A DNA stretch of 64,000 nucleotides from Craterostigma plantagineum (GCA_027422505.1 JAPQWV010000420.1:186001-250000); one strand, 5' to 3'. Shown: positions 21,922-33,978, counted from the stretch's first letter. Notes: a model not told the origin generated them from the sequence alone. A program made the numbers and translations.

Positions 21922-22725
21922 CTAGTACAAGAGAAAAGAATCCAAGTATCTAAGAGCATCCTCGACGCACAAATACCTCCAACTCACCACGCTCAAAATT
22001 CCAACGCTAACCTTCTCAACCACCTTCTTATTCCCGCCGCCGCCGCCGGCCTCCCCCAAGCACAGCCGCACCTCCGCCACCAAACCGCCGCCACCGCCGC
22101 TGCAGCACCCAGTCTCCGGCAGAACCTTAGAGAACCAACCCTCCAAACCCATGACGAACCTACCCTTGCCCTCGCAGTCCATCATGGTGAAAAGACCCTT
22201 AAACCCCTCCAAAAGCACGTTCCAAGTCACCCTCATGGTCCCACACTCCGCCAGCTCAAACCCTTCGCCGCCGCCGTCGATGTCGAACCTGAAAACTCCA
22301 TGACCGTCGAGCTTCATCCCCCCGCCGGACTGAACTACGCTGATGACTTTATTTTCAGGGCCCACCTCGACGTCGACGGCAAACACCAAGTCCTCCATGG
22401 TGAGCCTCGGCTTTGAGGGTTTCTTCAGGCGTCGTTTCTCTGAAGCTCGGCCGAGGGAAAACAGCTTGAGGTAGGAGCACTCGGCGGCGGCGGTGGCGCG
22501 ACGGAGGTTTGAGAGGTAAGGGTAGGCTTCGACGCAGATGGGTCGCCAGAGGTGGTCGGCAGACATGGAGGAGAGCCACGTTTTGCTGACGCAGCAGGCG
22601 GTGGCTAGGGTTTTTGGGTCGAGGTGCGCGGCGACGAGCTCGAGGATGAGCCATGGTGGTGGCGGCCGTGAAGAAGAGGTTGAGTTATTATTGCTGTTTG
22701 TGATCATGGGAAGTTTTTGGTCCAT
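21922..22725 (-). CDS. F-box protein (probable F-box At5g04010-like)
   Basis: An intronless gene of 267 residues. The F-box is at about residues 22-68 (PPWLILELVAAHLDPKTLAT, then CCVSKTWLSSMSADHLWRPI). No Kelch, LRR or WD repeats follow. The remaining two thirds contain a globular-looking part with FRFDIDGGGEGFELAECGTM and a glycine-rich loop (GGGGGLVAEVRL...GGGGGNKK). F-box proteins join the SCF ubiquitin ligase by binding SKP1-like proteins and select substrates through the C-terminal part; the substrate is unknown here. The 5' half is markedly GC-rich compared with surrounding DNA, as in many intronless plant F-box genes. Convergent with P5CR. Confidence 0.88.
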   Translation of the reverse strand: MDQKLPMITNSNNNSTSSSRPPPPWLILELVAAHLDPKTLATACCVSKTWLSSMSADHLWRPICVEAYPYLSNLRRATAAAECSYLKLFSLGRASEKRRLKKPSKPRLTMEDLVFAVDVEVGPENKVISVVQSGGGMKLDGHGVFRFDIDGGGEGFELAECGTMRVTWNVLLEGFKGLFTMMDCEGKGRFVMGLEGWFSKVLPETGCCSGGGGGLVAEVRLCLGEAGGGGGNKKVVEKVSVGILSVVSWRYLCVEDALRYLDSFLLY

Positions 22726-22965
22726 TTTTTTCCTCTCGATCTTTACTTGTAAGTAAGAAAGATTACAGTCAAACTAATCATCGTATATGATGTAATAAAT
22801 ATAGTTTTACAGGTGGTTCTCGAAGGATGTGTGAATGCCACGTGTTTTGGAAGCCTTGAGAGACTTGGCTGTGGTAAACTCGAGCCACGCGAGGCTGAAG
22901 GACTGGGCAAGAAGGCGTGCTTGCATTCGGAAATTATGTCTAAAATACTTTTGTGTCTATTTCAA

Positions 22966-23022
<57 letters not shown>
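22966..23022. repeat. Compound (AC)n(AT)n microsatellite
   Basis: About seven AC units pass directly into about twenty TA units, immediately before the left arm of the foldback element. Confidence 0.95.
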
Positions 23023-23023
<1 letters not shown>

Positions 23024-23033
23024 ATTTATTTTC

Positions 23034-24641
23034 GAGATAAAATCTGAAATGGTCCCCGATGTTTACCCTGTGAACCAATTTAATCTCGATGTTATCGAAA
23101 ATGAACCAAATTGGTCCCTTCGTTAATCCCACCGTCAATTTAGACGGTGATGGTATTTGCTCCGTCGCTAACTGAAAAAGGGAAAAAAAAATAAATTAAA
23201 TATTAAAAATAAGGAAAAATATTCAAAAAATAGATAAACAATTAAAAAAGTGAATATTACTAATAAATTAAATAAAAATAAAGAATAATAATAATAAAAA
23301 ATAATAAAAGTAAAATAGAAAAACTAAAATTAAATAAAAATGATAAATTAAACATTAAAAATGAGGAAAAATTCAAGGAACAAAATTCAAAAAATAGAGC
23401 ACAAACTCAAAAAAATGTGAATATTAATAATAAATTAAATAAAAAATAATTAATAATAAAAAATAAAAATAATAAAAGTAAAATGAAAAACTAAAATTAA
23501 AATAGAAAATGAAAAATTAATCATTAAAAATGAGGAAAAAATCCAAAAAAAGGAAAAAAATTCAGAAAATAGAGTAAAATTAAAAATACTAATAAATTAA
23601 ATAAGTAATAATATACAAATAAAATAAAAAACTAAAATTAAATAAAAAATTATAAATATTTAAGATTTAATAAAAGTAAAAGAATAAAATATATTTATTT
23701 ATTAAAAAATATATAAAAAGGAAAACAAAATTAAGGTTAAAAAATGCCTCTAAAAGTTTACGAAGACCGTCCCTGCCAAGTTAATGAGGACATAATCGTT
23801 AAGTTCTCGAATTTTTTTTAACAAACGTACTGGGTGATTGCATCGCCGTCCCAGATCTCAAATTTTTATAACATTATCACGATTAATTGACGATGATTCC
23901 CGTCGTCTTTGTCTAGTTAACGATGATGGTCGAGAATTTATATTTTATTTTATTCACGATCTCGTCTTTGTCCCAATTAATTGACGATAGTTCCCAGACC
24001 TTAATTTTGCTTTTCCTGTTTATTTAATTTTTAATAAATAAATATATTTTATTTTTTACTTTTTAAAATTTTAAATTTATCTTTATCATTTTTTATTTTA
24101 ATTTTAGGTTTTTATTTTACTTTTATTATTTTTATATTTCATTATTAATTTTTCATTTAATTTATTAGTTATATTCTCTCTCTCTCTTTTTTTTTTTTAA
24201 TTTTAGTCATTTTTTTGAATTGTTTTCCTTTTTTGGAATTTTTCCTCATTTTTAATGTTTAATTTATCATTTTATTTTAATTTTAGTTTTTTATTTTACT
24301 TTTATTAATTTTTTAATTTTTATTTTTATTATTTATTTTTATTTAATTTATTAATAATATTCACTTTTTTAATTGTTTATCTATTTTTTGAATTTTCTGA
24401 ATTTTTTTTGAATTTTTTCCTTATTTTTAATATTTAACTTATTATTTTTTTCACTTTCTCAGTTAGCGACGGGTATTCCGTCGCTAATGCCGTCGCAAAT
24501 GCCATCAACATCTAAATTGACGGTCGGATTGATGGAGGGGCCAATTTGGTTCATTTTCGATAACATCGAGGACTAAATTGGTTCACGCGAAACATCGGGA
24601 CTAAATTGGTTCACACGGTAAGCATCAGGGACCATTTTACA
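23034..24641. mobile_element. Large foldback element with arms of about 0.8 kb (Mutator-like candidate)
   Basis: The left part (AAATGGTCCCCGATGTTTAC, then GTGAACCAATTT, ATGTTATCGAAAATGAACCA, GTCGCTAACTGA) recurs inverted at the right end (GGGACCATTTTACA at 24627-24640). The AT-rich runs of AATTAAATATTAAAAATAAGG and its complement continue the pairing almost to the centre near 23,850. The 9-bp word TTTATTTTC flanks it at 23025-23033 and 24642-24650, a plausible Mutator-type target duplication, though it is AT-rich and 12 bp outside the strongest arm match. No transposase was seen. Confidence 0.75.
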
Positions 24642-24650
24642 TTTATTTTC

Positions 24651-25423
24651 TATCGTTTCTTTTTATATTTGGCCCAGGTAGTGCGAAAGCCCAGACCTCT
24701 TTTTGGAAGCGATAAATTTTTACGTTTTTACAATTGTTGATGGATTTGTAATTTGGTTAAATTTCCCGCGACGGCTTTTTACAGTGGTATGAAAGATTAA
24801 ACCTAATTTTCTATCTTTGTAATTCTTCACCTCAATCTCGCCCCTTCTTCTTCTTCGACCTTTCTTGCTCATTTCTATATATGATCAATATACAGAAAAA
24901 CTCGTAAAAGTTGTAACTACTATCACACACACGTCAAGCAGGTTCATTACAGCTTATGTCCTTTTTCCGTAGATAGTAATAATATAACCTACCAGGGAAA
25001 TTTTGAGAAATGCGACTAAAACCTAAAAGAATTAAACGAAAGGGAGTGAGTGGGAAAATGACTAGATTACCCTTACTATAAAATGTTTAAAAACGGTTTA
25101 ACCAACTTAATGAGATATTCGAGTACTACACAAACTCGAAGACGTTATACGACATGAATGTTTTAAAATACTCGAATAGTACAAACTCGCCGATACAAAA
25201 TAACAATTCGAGTAGAGGACTCGCCGATATAAATAACTATTCGAGTATCCGACTCGATGACGGAACTCGAATAAAGAACTCGAATAAGGTTTGCAATCGA
25301 TAAATAAGTGGAACGGTCAGAATAAAAACACAGCGACATCAACCCTAAATTCTTTCCTTCTCTTCGATTTCCTCGTACTTGAATTAATCAATCGAATCCT
25401 TTCACAAATCCGACACCGAATAC
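24651..25423. other. Spacer and 5' flank of the DUF1985 locus with ACTCGAATA motifs
   Basis: The left part has no recognised feature. From about 25110 the sequence carries repeated ACTCGAATA, TTCGAGTA and CTCGCCGATA words, also present in the first intron of the DUF1985 pseudogene and in the stretch after it. Confidence 0.45.
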
Positions 25424-27340
25424 AATGACGAAATACGAGCTACGCCGGCTAAGCTTCGAAGGGACCGCGTCGAAGAGGTTGTCGACGGCGACACAGTGAC
25501 GGTGAGTTAATCTTATTGGGTTTTCGGTATTTTGTGTTCATTTAGTTTAATCGACCTATTTCCATGTGAAATCGGTGACGGATAAACGTCGATTTCACAT
25601 GGAAAGGGATTAGGTGAAGTTTTATACAAAAATTTTGAATTGCGCTCATTCGAGTTCTGTATTCGAGTTCCTTTATCGAGTAATTGATTCTTTTTACGAG
25701 TGTCTGATACTCGAATAATAAACTCGAATAACAGTGGCTTTTTCATGTAACATTGGTTGTTTTTGCAACTTTTTCAGGTCTATTTCCCGACGAAGTTGCC
25801 GTCGGATAATTCCTACCACGCCACCCTTACGCTTAACTCGCCGTACATGACAGCTTGCGAGCGCATTCGTACGCTTCTGAATGAAAGTGAATTGGCGGAA
25901 ATGGTTGCGAGGACCCAGTTCGGGAACCTGATAAAGGCGGCCCGAGACCACTCCAACTCCAGCATGTTTCTATGGTATCTGATGAGCCGACAGGTGGAGC
26001 ATGTGCCTGAGTCTTTGGAGCTGTGGATGGTCGTTCGCGAGCGACCATTACGATTTTTGTTGGTTGAGTATTGCTTAATCACCGGCATGCACTGTCACGC
26101 TGCCGATGATCAAGTGATACCGTCATCGAACGAGTTTGCAACGAGGCGTTGGCCTGGTATGATTCTCCTATTTTTTTTTGTTTATCATTTTGAAGCTTTT
26201 TTACTTGAATTTTAAAACTAACGCCTATATTATGATTCGTAGGCAAGAGAGTTATATATTTGGACGATCTGGAGACGAGGATCAACGAAATGATGCGCGA
26301 TGCTACCGCCGATGGCAGCACAGGCGTAAACGTCGAGAAGTTGAAGATCGCAGTCCATATTTTGCCGTCGCGGTACTAGGGCCGCGTAGAGTGAAAAGGG
26401 ACCTGAAGGTGAAGAGCGAGTGGCTCCGTCAGGTGGAGGATTTCGACAGCTTCAACAAATATCCTTGGGGAAGGATAGAGTTCGACGAGGTTCTGTATGG
26501 CCTGAACAAAGACCTAGTGGAGAAGGGTCGGATGATGACTTCCAAGAGAAAGCACCAGACGACCTTCGATATTAGCGGCTTCGTCCAACCGCTTCAGGTA
26601 ATTAAATATATTTTATTTAAGTTATATTACATTTTTTAACTTAATATACTCTCTTTATCAGGTTCTTGCGTACGAATGTTGGCTGAGGCTCGGGGATTTT
26701 GCAAGGAGGAAAAGCGATGAAAACCTCCCGTTACCCCGCATGTGCCATTGGAAGACAAAATTCTTCGCCAAGAGTTCTGGTCCAAATTATGAATAGGTGG
26801 AGCATGTCTTCAAAGATGAGGATATAAATGTAAGTATATATATTTATTTATAATATGGATTTTTAGAGTTGCATATCCCTAATTTGATTGAGTTTTTTAA
26901 CTTGTACAAATACACAGACGCTGCAGTGTTGGCTTACACCATCCGCTGCTGAATTAGAATCGGATCACGACCTCACGATCGCCAGCTTTCCTGGCAGCAG
27001 GGATGATGCCGTATCCCAGAGGATAGTGGAGCATCTTCTAAATGGGATGACGGTCTACTGCGCCGACCATCGACTCGCTCCATCTCCTCCACCGTCTCCT
27101 CCTCCTCCGCAGCCGACAGAGCCTTCACGTGAGGCATCCCCTCCGCGGCCCGAGTCTTCCACCGTCTCTTCTTCTTCAATCGCTCATATTGATCGAAGAA
27201 TGGACAATATGGAGGCCGATGTTAGGGATATGCGGGCCGAGATTAGGGAGTTACGCACGATAGTGCTCGAGGGTATGCATTACTTTTTGTTTAGAAATTT
27301 TTTGACTATTTGTATATGGTTTAACAATTGGACTGCTTGA
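25424..27340 (+). pseudogene. DUF1985-domain gene (Ulp1/MULE-associated type), broken
   Basis: Exon-like segments are about 25424-25502, 25778-26156, 26243-26597, 26662-26830 and 26919-27320, with GT-AG borders. The DUF1985 domain can be read in pieces: ELAEMVARTQFGNLIKAARD, RERPLRFLLVEYCLITGMHC, KRVIYLDDLETRINEMM, and after a frame change KSEWLRQVEDFDSFNKYPWG and VLAYECWLRLGDF. The frame shifts by one base near 26350-26358, an in-frame TAG interrupts at 26794-26796, and the first exon's only ATG frame ends at its donor. A proline-rich segment and a short coiled coil (RRMDNMEADVRDMRAEIREL) close it. DUF1985 is common beside C48/Ulp1 peptidase domains in captured plant Mutator elements; no peptidase follows before element A. 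Confidence 0.75.
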
Positions 27341-28017
27341 CAATGTATACCTCTTTTTAAATGTATGAAATGTTGATTTTATGATGAATGATTGATTTTG
27401 AATGTGTTTGGGATGAATTGTTGATTTATGGATGAGTATTTGAAAGGAAATGTTGACAATTTTCACTGTTATTCTAACTTTTTTGTTACTCGAATAGAAA
27501 TACTATAGTCGAGTAACTTCTTCGAATCAATTCGAGTTTCAATATCACTCGAATAGGTGCAATATCTGAACTTCGATTCTAAACATTATTCGAGTAACTT
27601 TTCCGAACCTAATCGAACTTCTACTCTCAATCGAAAAACAGTTATTAAATTTTAATTATTATTATTACTATTATCATGTAATATTCAATGTGTTTATCTT
27701 AGTATTACTAGTGCATTTCAGAGTCATGAAAGTAAATTATATCAATCAAATTAAGATATAATATCATTTTGATAAAAATCGATATATACTCGATTATTTC
27801 ATCATCATCTCTACAAAGTCGATCAATTTGTCATTCCATCATAACTCATTCCCCGATTTTTATCAAACATCGTTTTTGTTTATCAAGTGAATTATTAACT
27901 TTGTAAAAGCTCTAAAACGTCGAAATATTGATATTTCTACACCGAGATATTGAGATAATGTTAATTACAATTTTACAAGAAGAAACTCGAATACAAAAAT
28001 AATTATTTCGAATATCT
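27341..28017. repeat. ACTCGAATA/TTCGAGTAAC-rich flank cut by element A
   Basis: Repeats of TTCGAGTAAC, ACTCGAATAG and ATTCGAGTTT are scattered from 27480 to 28015, ending where the retrotransposon LTR starts at 28018. The continuation of this flank must lie on the far side of element A, outside the window. Confidence 0.5.
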
Positions 28018-28315
28018 TGTTGGTCCCGATTGCACCAAACAAGGAATCAAAGAGGTTTTGATGGAATGAATAAGGGAGAGGTTCTCACCTTCAAGTGTGT
28101 GTATTGTGTGAAAAATAGGATAAGCCTTTTGATCTTTGATTACCTTTCAAATGGTGTTGGTAATACCTTATATACCACATTAACCCTAGGTATATTAAGG
28201 CCCAAACACCAAAAATTAAATAATTACATTCTAGTCCAAAGCCCAAAACCAAGGGATAATTACAATTCTAATCACAAGACTTAAACTATTGACACAATCT
28301 ATAAATATCCTAACA
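28018..28315 (-). repeat. Element A 3' LTR
   Basis: 298 bp. Read on the minus strand it begins TGTTAGGATATT and ends CGGGACCAACA. It ends against ACTCGAATA-rich host DNA at 28017. Confidence 0.92.
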
Positions 28316-28328
28316 ATCTCCCCCTTTG
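28316..28328 (-). promoter_or_regulatory. Element A polypurine tract
   Basis: On the minus strand AAAGGGGGAGAT lies directly before the LTR start TGTTAGG. This is the plus-strand priming site of reverse transcription. Confidence 0.85.
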
Positions 28329-28373
28329 TGTCAATTGTTGGGAGTCTTGGATCTTGGGCGTTGTGGTGGTGGA

Positions 28374-31300
28374 TCAGCGAGTCTGTGTTTCGCGAAGTCC
28401 TAACTTGAACTCGAAGGCACGGAGATTCCTTCGAAGCACGATTCGATCAGCTATGGCGTCAATAAACTTTGCGAACTTGGAGCGGCAGTGTGGGTCTTCT
28501 TCCGAAAGTATGCGGCAAATTCTCATGAGCTTGTCTTGAATGATGGTGAGTGTTCCATCCGAGAATTTTGCCACTTCGGAGCAGCGTAGCAGCCTCATCT
28601 TTCCCTTGTAGTTCGAGTAGGCGACCGCTGGATCATCTCCGTCGATCACATCGCCCTCTCGGTAGTCGTCCGCGTTCTTGAAAGATGGGCGAGTCAGGTT
28701 CACCTTCTTCAGGTTGTGTTCCACCGCCATCTGCAGATCGTGGGTGGCGAAAAATCTGACCTGTCGGAGCATGTGGCGCTTGAGAGCCACATATCCCATG
28801 GTGACCGGTTCAGCCCGTACGAGATGTCCCGAACTTCTGAGGACGAGTCTGAACTGCTTCATAGATTCCAGCATGTTGTACAGATCACCTAAGCGCAGAT
28901 ATTTGAAGTCCGCCTCGCTTACTTCACAGCAGCTCTCGTCCTGCCTCATCACCGTGAACACTGGATAGTGAACACGTCCTTTTGATTCTTGGCGAAGGTC
29001 AGTGACTTTGCAGATGGGGGCCCGACTCATTTCCAGAGCGAGGTTTTCTTCATCGGACATCGTCCTCTTTGTGCACTTGTGGCAAAGAAGGCTCCATCGA
29101 TAGAGCTTCTTCTTTTCCTCGCTCCAGTTTTGAATGTTCATCAGCTCATATTCGTTGAAGGTCCTGATGATTTGCTCCTTGCGCCGCCAGATCCTCTTCT
29201 TGATCTCCTCTTGAAATGGCGCGGTGATCTTCTTATTTTCCCACGGTGCTTCCGGTATATCCACCGTGGGCACATCCGTTTGAGCAGCAGGAGCCTCAGT
29301 TTGCGTCGTACTCCTCTCCGTTCTCGTCGTCTGCGGTGTTGATCAGCGTGAGCGAGGCTTCCTTTAGCAGACGTCGAGCGTTTTCCACCATCTTCCTGGC
29401 TGCTACTGCATCGGCGGGTGTGTACAACCATTCATCGTTGAAGATGTAGGCCTCGATCTCGTTTTGTGCGCAGTAGATGTCCTCGGAAGCCAGGTTGGAA
29501 TCGATATCGAGAGGGGTATGGCTATGTGGTGGCGAGGGTGTTGCGTCGGAGGAGTTTGTGGATTGTGGGGATGGTTGTGGTGGAGATTCTGGTGGTTCGG
29601 TTGAGGTGATGGTTTTGGCGAGGATGATTTGGGTGGCGGGTGGTGTAGATATGGTGGTGGCCTCTAACGTCGATGTGACAGTTAGAGGTTCCGAGATGGT
29701 GGGTGGAGACAGTGTGGAGGTGGTCTCTAATGCCGATGTGATGATTAGGGTGGTGGTGAGGGTGATTTGGCTAGTGGCTCAGGGTAAATAAGGTGGGATT
29801 TTTGGCTAGTGGGGTGTGAGGTTTCTGTTGCGGGCGTCGTTTCAGGTACAGAGGAGGAGGGCGGCGTCGATTGCATGAGTCCTTGGGATTGTGAGCCCAG
29901 CTGCCTATTCTCCCCCTCGCGGCGATCTTGATCATCGTCTTGATCGTCGCGCCTGATTCCGTTGGATTCGCCTTGAGCACGGCAGGTCATCGGTTGAGTC
30001 ATAATGGCCTTCATTTGCCGTTCCTCCTCGTCAAGTTCCGTCATGGATTCGAATCGGGCTCTGAGGATGTAGAAGAGCTCCTTGGCAGAAATGGAGGAAA
30101 GAACGGATTCGGCGTCCACATTTGGCCTTGGTAGTGGCGTCTCCGGGGCCACACCTTTGCCTTTATCGATGGTGGATGCATCGAGACGCGCATAGACTTT
30201 ATCGAGAATTGACGCCTCAAGAGTCTTTGCAAACTCTTGAAGACATGTCTCTAGCGCGGTCTCGGTGATGAAATGGGGTAAATTTAACAAGTTGGAATCA
30301 CGAAGAAATCCAACTGACACCGAATCGGAAAAAATAGCCGATCGGCCGCCCGTTTGCACAGGACGGGAAAAGACGGGGTCACGCAGACTTCCCGTTGGCA
30401 TCATCGATGAGACAGACTCAATCGAATGATGGCCTAGGCTCACGGTTGTTGTGATGTTGGCCGTGCTAGGTCTTCCGCTCTCAGTCACAGAGACATCACC
30501 GAGCGTTCTGACAGAGTCACGACGACTCTGTGGTGCGGTAGAAGGTGTATGTGTCCTAGAGACGTATGAAACTATGGGGGAGTGAGGGCACTATACTCGA
30601 TGTGCACGAAGAGGATGTAGTCTGAGGCGAGGGACTGCTTGTGTCAACATCGATCATCTCCAAGTGGGATGTCGATGGTATACGTGGCTCCTCGTGGAAT
30701 GAAATACTTTCCTGTAGAGAGGAAGATAAGTGGGTTGGTGGGGTCGTTTGCGTGGTTGAGCCAGATGCCACGTCTTCTACTCGGGAGGTGAACACATCAC
30801 CTCCTGTACCTATTTGTTCGGCTCGGCTTATTTGTGGCTGAGGAGGTCGATCGTGTTTTTGTTTCGACGGACGCTCCGTGGGGCGGCTTACGTCATCCTC
30901 ACGCGACCGTTTTTTCGGAACGCGGGTGGAAGAGGATGCGGCGCGACCTGAAGACTTTTTGGAGCTGGTGGTGGGGGTTCGGCTAGTCCCGGGGTTAGGA
31001 GCAGTGGGGTTGATCTGCGCCGTAGGGACAGTGGATAGAGATCGGGGGCTTTCGCGGAATGTGGCGGTTGTGGCGCGATATTCTCGGACGTGCGGATTTG
31101 TCTGGTCTGCGTAGGCGAGAACTTCGTCCGGAATTATCATGGCGTGTCGATCCTTCGCCGGTGTGTTTTTCTTGGCGAACTTCTCGACAGTTGGGATGAG
31201 GAAGTGTTCCGCTGCTGGCCGGATGCGAATGTTGGTGGAGTGCAGGCGGAAGTGCTTGATGAGAGCAGGGAGCCACCGCATGTAGGGGACAAAGCGGTTT

Positions 31301-32030
31301 GTGACTCCCTTGGCGATTTCCGGTCGCGACGTTGGATCATGGAGACGAGATCCATCCAGATTATGTCGGCGTAGTTGTACTTGCGGTTGTGGGCGATGCC
31401 GGTTAGGATGGTGAGGATTTGAAAGTTGCCGCGGTCCTGACCAGCATGCTTCCCTGACATACATTTCTTCACCAGCAGGTACAGCGTTCGCCATGGTTGA
31501 GGTAGATTGCGGGTGGTAACTTCACTGAGGACAAGTGGGCCCTTCTTCTTCTTGTTATCTGATTGATAGCCCAGTCTGTCAATGTCTTCAATGAGTTGTT
31601 CGTGCGTCGGTAGTGGATCGTAGGGTGAGTAGACTGGGAGTTGAAGAACTTCTTGTACTATCTTGCGAGTGAGGACCACCGTTTCTTGATCAATTTTGGC
31701 GGATAAGTTTTTGGCAAGATGGAGTGGTCCAGCTATCTGCAGCGTATGCCAGAATTGTTGAAGATACACCTGTGCTTCTGGCTCGCCATGTGTGAGGGCG
31801 TGGCGAAGTGGGTGCCCTTTGAGGATTTCTATAATGACGGGGGCATCGCACCGAAAGCTGGCCAAGTCCACCATGTAGTTGTTGGGAATCAGGGCCGCCC
31901 ATTGACTTATTGGGAAGATATCCTCGGGTGGTGGGACATAGGTACGCGTGTTGAGTTCGATGCGAGCGACGTCCCTTTGAATTGCAGCCGCCTCAAGCGC
32001 TTCAAGTGTACCTTGATCTTTGTTGGTCAT
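28374..32030 (-). pseudogene. Element A extra 3' ORF, frameshifted copy
   Basis: This is the counterpart of the intact 1,237-codon ORF of element C, from the ATG at 32030 (MTNKDQGTLEALEAAAIQRD). It now survives as separate frames ending or starting near 31137, 30556, 29745 and 29273. One visible lesion is a deletion of about 44 bp near 29302 relative to C (after the AGGAGCCTCAGTTTGC shared by both). The conserved block FRCDAPVIIEILKGHPLRHA is intact. It sits after pol and before the polypurine tract, where Sireviruses carry the env-like ORF. No signal peptide is evident. Confidence 0.85.
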
Positions 32031-33750
32031 ATCTGTGCTTGACAGTAATTGTAATATGATTAGTACGGATTAAATCGCGAGAATATGGACATAAATAAGT
32101 CGTGGGTGAAACAATGGAAGTGTCCTCAAATAACACTTAGACATGTTGAGAGAATTTTCGCATTTTTGTGTAAAATTTCGTATGTAATGGAAAATTCGCT
32201 AAGTGTAACACGTAGAAATTTTCGCACGTAATGTTATTTTTCGCATATCAAGGAAATTTCGCAGATAGAGGAAATTTTGCATGCATTAGGAAATTGTCGC
32301 AAGTGATAGCACATAGACATATCGTGAGAAATTTTTCGCAGATTGTGTAATGGAAAATTCGCATATCAAGGAAAAGTTTCGCAGATAGAGAAAATTTTCG
32401 CAAGTGATAGCACATAAACATGTTCGTGAGAAATTTTCGCAGACTGAGTAAAATTTCGCAAGTATGGAAAATTTTCGCAAGTTTAAGAAATCTCGCAAGT
32501 TGTCCAAAATTTTCGCATGTAATGAAAATTTTCGCGTTCAAGTGTTTTCGTATTCAGAGTGAATTTTCGCATATAAGGAAAATTTTCGCAAGTTATATGA
32601 AACTTTCGCGGAAGGAAAAAGCTTTATGCATTGAGAAATTTTCGTGTTTCACTGTGGTTGCGAAATAGTGAAGATGCGAAAATATGTAATATGAAGTGAT
32701 GTGTTATGAGATTTTCGAGGGGTGACACTCACTGTAGCAGAAAAAAGTTTTGGCGTGAGGAAGAAAAATTTTCTCAGATAAACTTTCGCGGGACTTCACA
32801 TACTGTATCAGCGGAAAAATTTTTTTTAACTCATGTAAATTCTCGAATGAAAGTTTCGCATTTCCTTAGTCACTGTAGCATCGAAAATTTTAACGTTAGA
32901 AATTTCTCGGATAAAAATTTCGCGGGACCTCACTCACTGTAGTAGCGAAAATTTCAACGTGAGAAATTTCTCGGAAAAATTTTCGCGGAACCTTGCTCAC
33001 TGTAGCAGCGAAATTTATCGTTTAATGCAATTTTTCTGGGAATTTTTCTCGGTGAAGAACACAGTGCAAAAACTTGCGAAACTCCGCAATGAATTTTTGC
33101 CTTAGACTTATTCAAATCTCAACCAAAACGCAACAATCTGGACTCAATCGACTCGTAATTGGATGGGCAATTCATATTTGGGGGTATCAAACATCAAAAA
33201 CCTAACATGCGTTCGATTCAGAGCCGAGAAAAATAAAACCTAACCTAACAGATTTAAATCAAAAACGGGGCAAAACAGGACAAAATGAACGGAAATTGAT
33301 TTATTTGAGGTGTATTCATACCGAAAAGCTGATTTGCGACAATGGAGTTAGCAGGAAACTGATTTTGAAAGCAGATTTGATGATGACGACGATGCGAGGA
33401 GTTGCGGAATTTTTGAAATAGGGTTGCGAAATTTTTGAATTTTCTTGGGAATTTTAGGATTGTGAACAACGTTAAGGGTTTGGGGTTTTAGGGTTTTTAG
33501 TCACTGTTCATGCGAAATTTTGTGTAAATGGGCCGAAGTTCGTGGGCTTGGTCAAAGCTGGGTCCAGATCTGATTTTCGCGGGCTTGGTCAAAATTGGGT
33601 CCAATTGAAGTTCAATTGGTCCAATTTTGACCTAGTTTGACCAGAAAATTAAAAATTCAACCCAAAACATTTTAATCGGTCTAATTTTGACTCAGTTTGA
33701 CCAAACTTTAAAATTTCAGCCCCAATTTTTTATTTTTAAATAGGCAAAAT
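32031..33750 (-). repeat. Element A spacer between pol and extra ORF, TTTTCGCA repeat field
   Basis: About 18 copies of ATTTTCGCA or close variants occur irregularly in 32150-32610. Downstream, TCACTGTAGCAGCG-like words recur at about 32740, 32870, 32930 and 32995. No ORF was supported. An acceptor-like GTCAAGCACAG (minus strand) lies just before the ATG of the extra ORF. Confidence 0.7.
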
Positions 33751-33893
33751 CAGAAACTCTCCCTTAATCTAAAACTCTCCTTTTTAGGTAATGGAAAAAT
33801 TAGAAGCTCCCCCTTACTTGAAAACTTCCCTTTAAAAATAATAATGGAAAACTCAGACGCTCCCCCTTAATCGAAAACTCACCCTCAAAAGAC
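33751..33893 (-). repeat. Tandem polypurine-tract-like repeats after pol (element A)
   Basis: Three units, each with CTCCCCCTTAATC or a variant on the plus strand (TTAAGGGGGAG on the element's strand), spaced about 50 bp. Multiple polypurine tracts downstream of pol are characteristic of Sireviruses. Confidence 0.7.
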
Positions 33894-33978
33894 ATAATTC
33901 AGAGGACACATAGACAATGGAGTGAAGTGGAGAAAGGAAATATGTACACTTTATCAAAGTTCATGTAGGGTCGATTGA

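Noticed and set aside
22355..22654. Arginine/proline-rich minus ORF inside the F-box gene
   Set aside because: Overlapping frame produced by high GC content of the F-box coding strand.
25513..25746. Minus ORFs in the first intron of the DUF1985 locus
   Set aside because: Built from ACTCGAATA repeat words; no domain.
28018..28315. Plus-strand ORF MHQTRNQRGFDGMNKGEVLT in the A LTR (and again at 51648)
   Set aside because: LTR sequence read in the antisense direction; repeated only because the LTR is repeated.
29477..29791. Valine/glycine-rich plus-strand ORF in element A
   Set aside because: Complement of the threonine/proline-rich middle of the extra ORF; not an independent gene.
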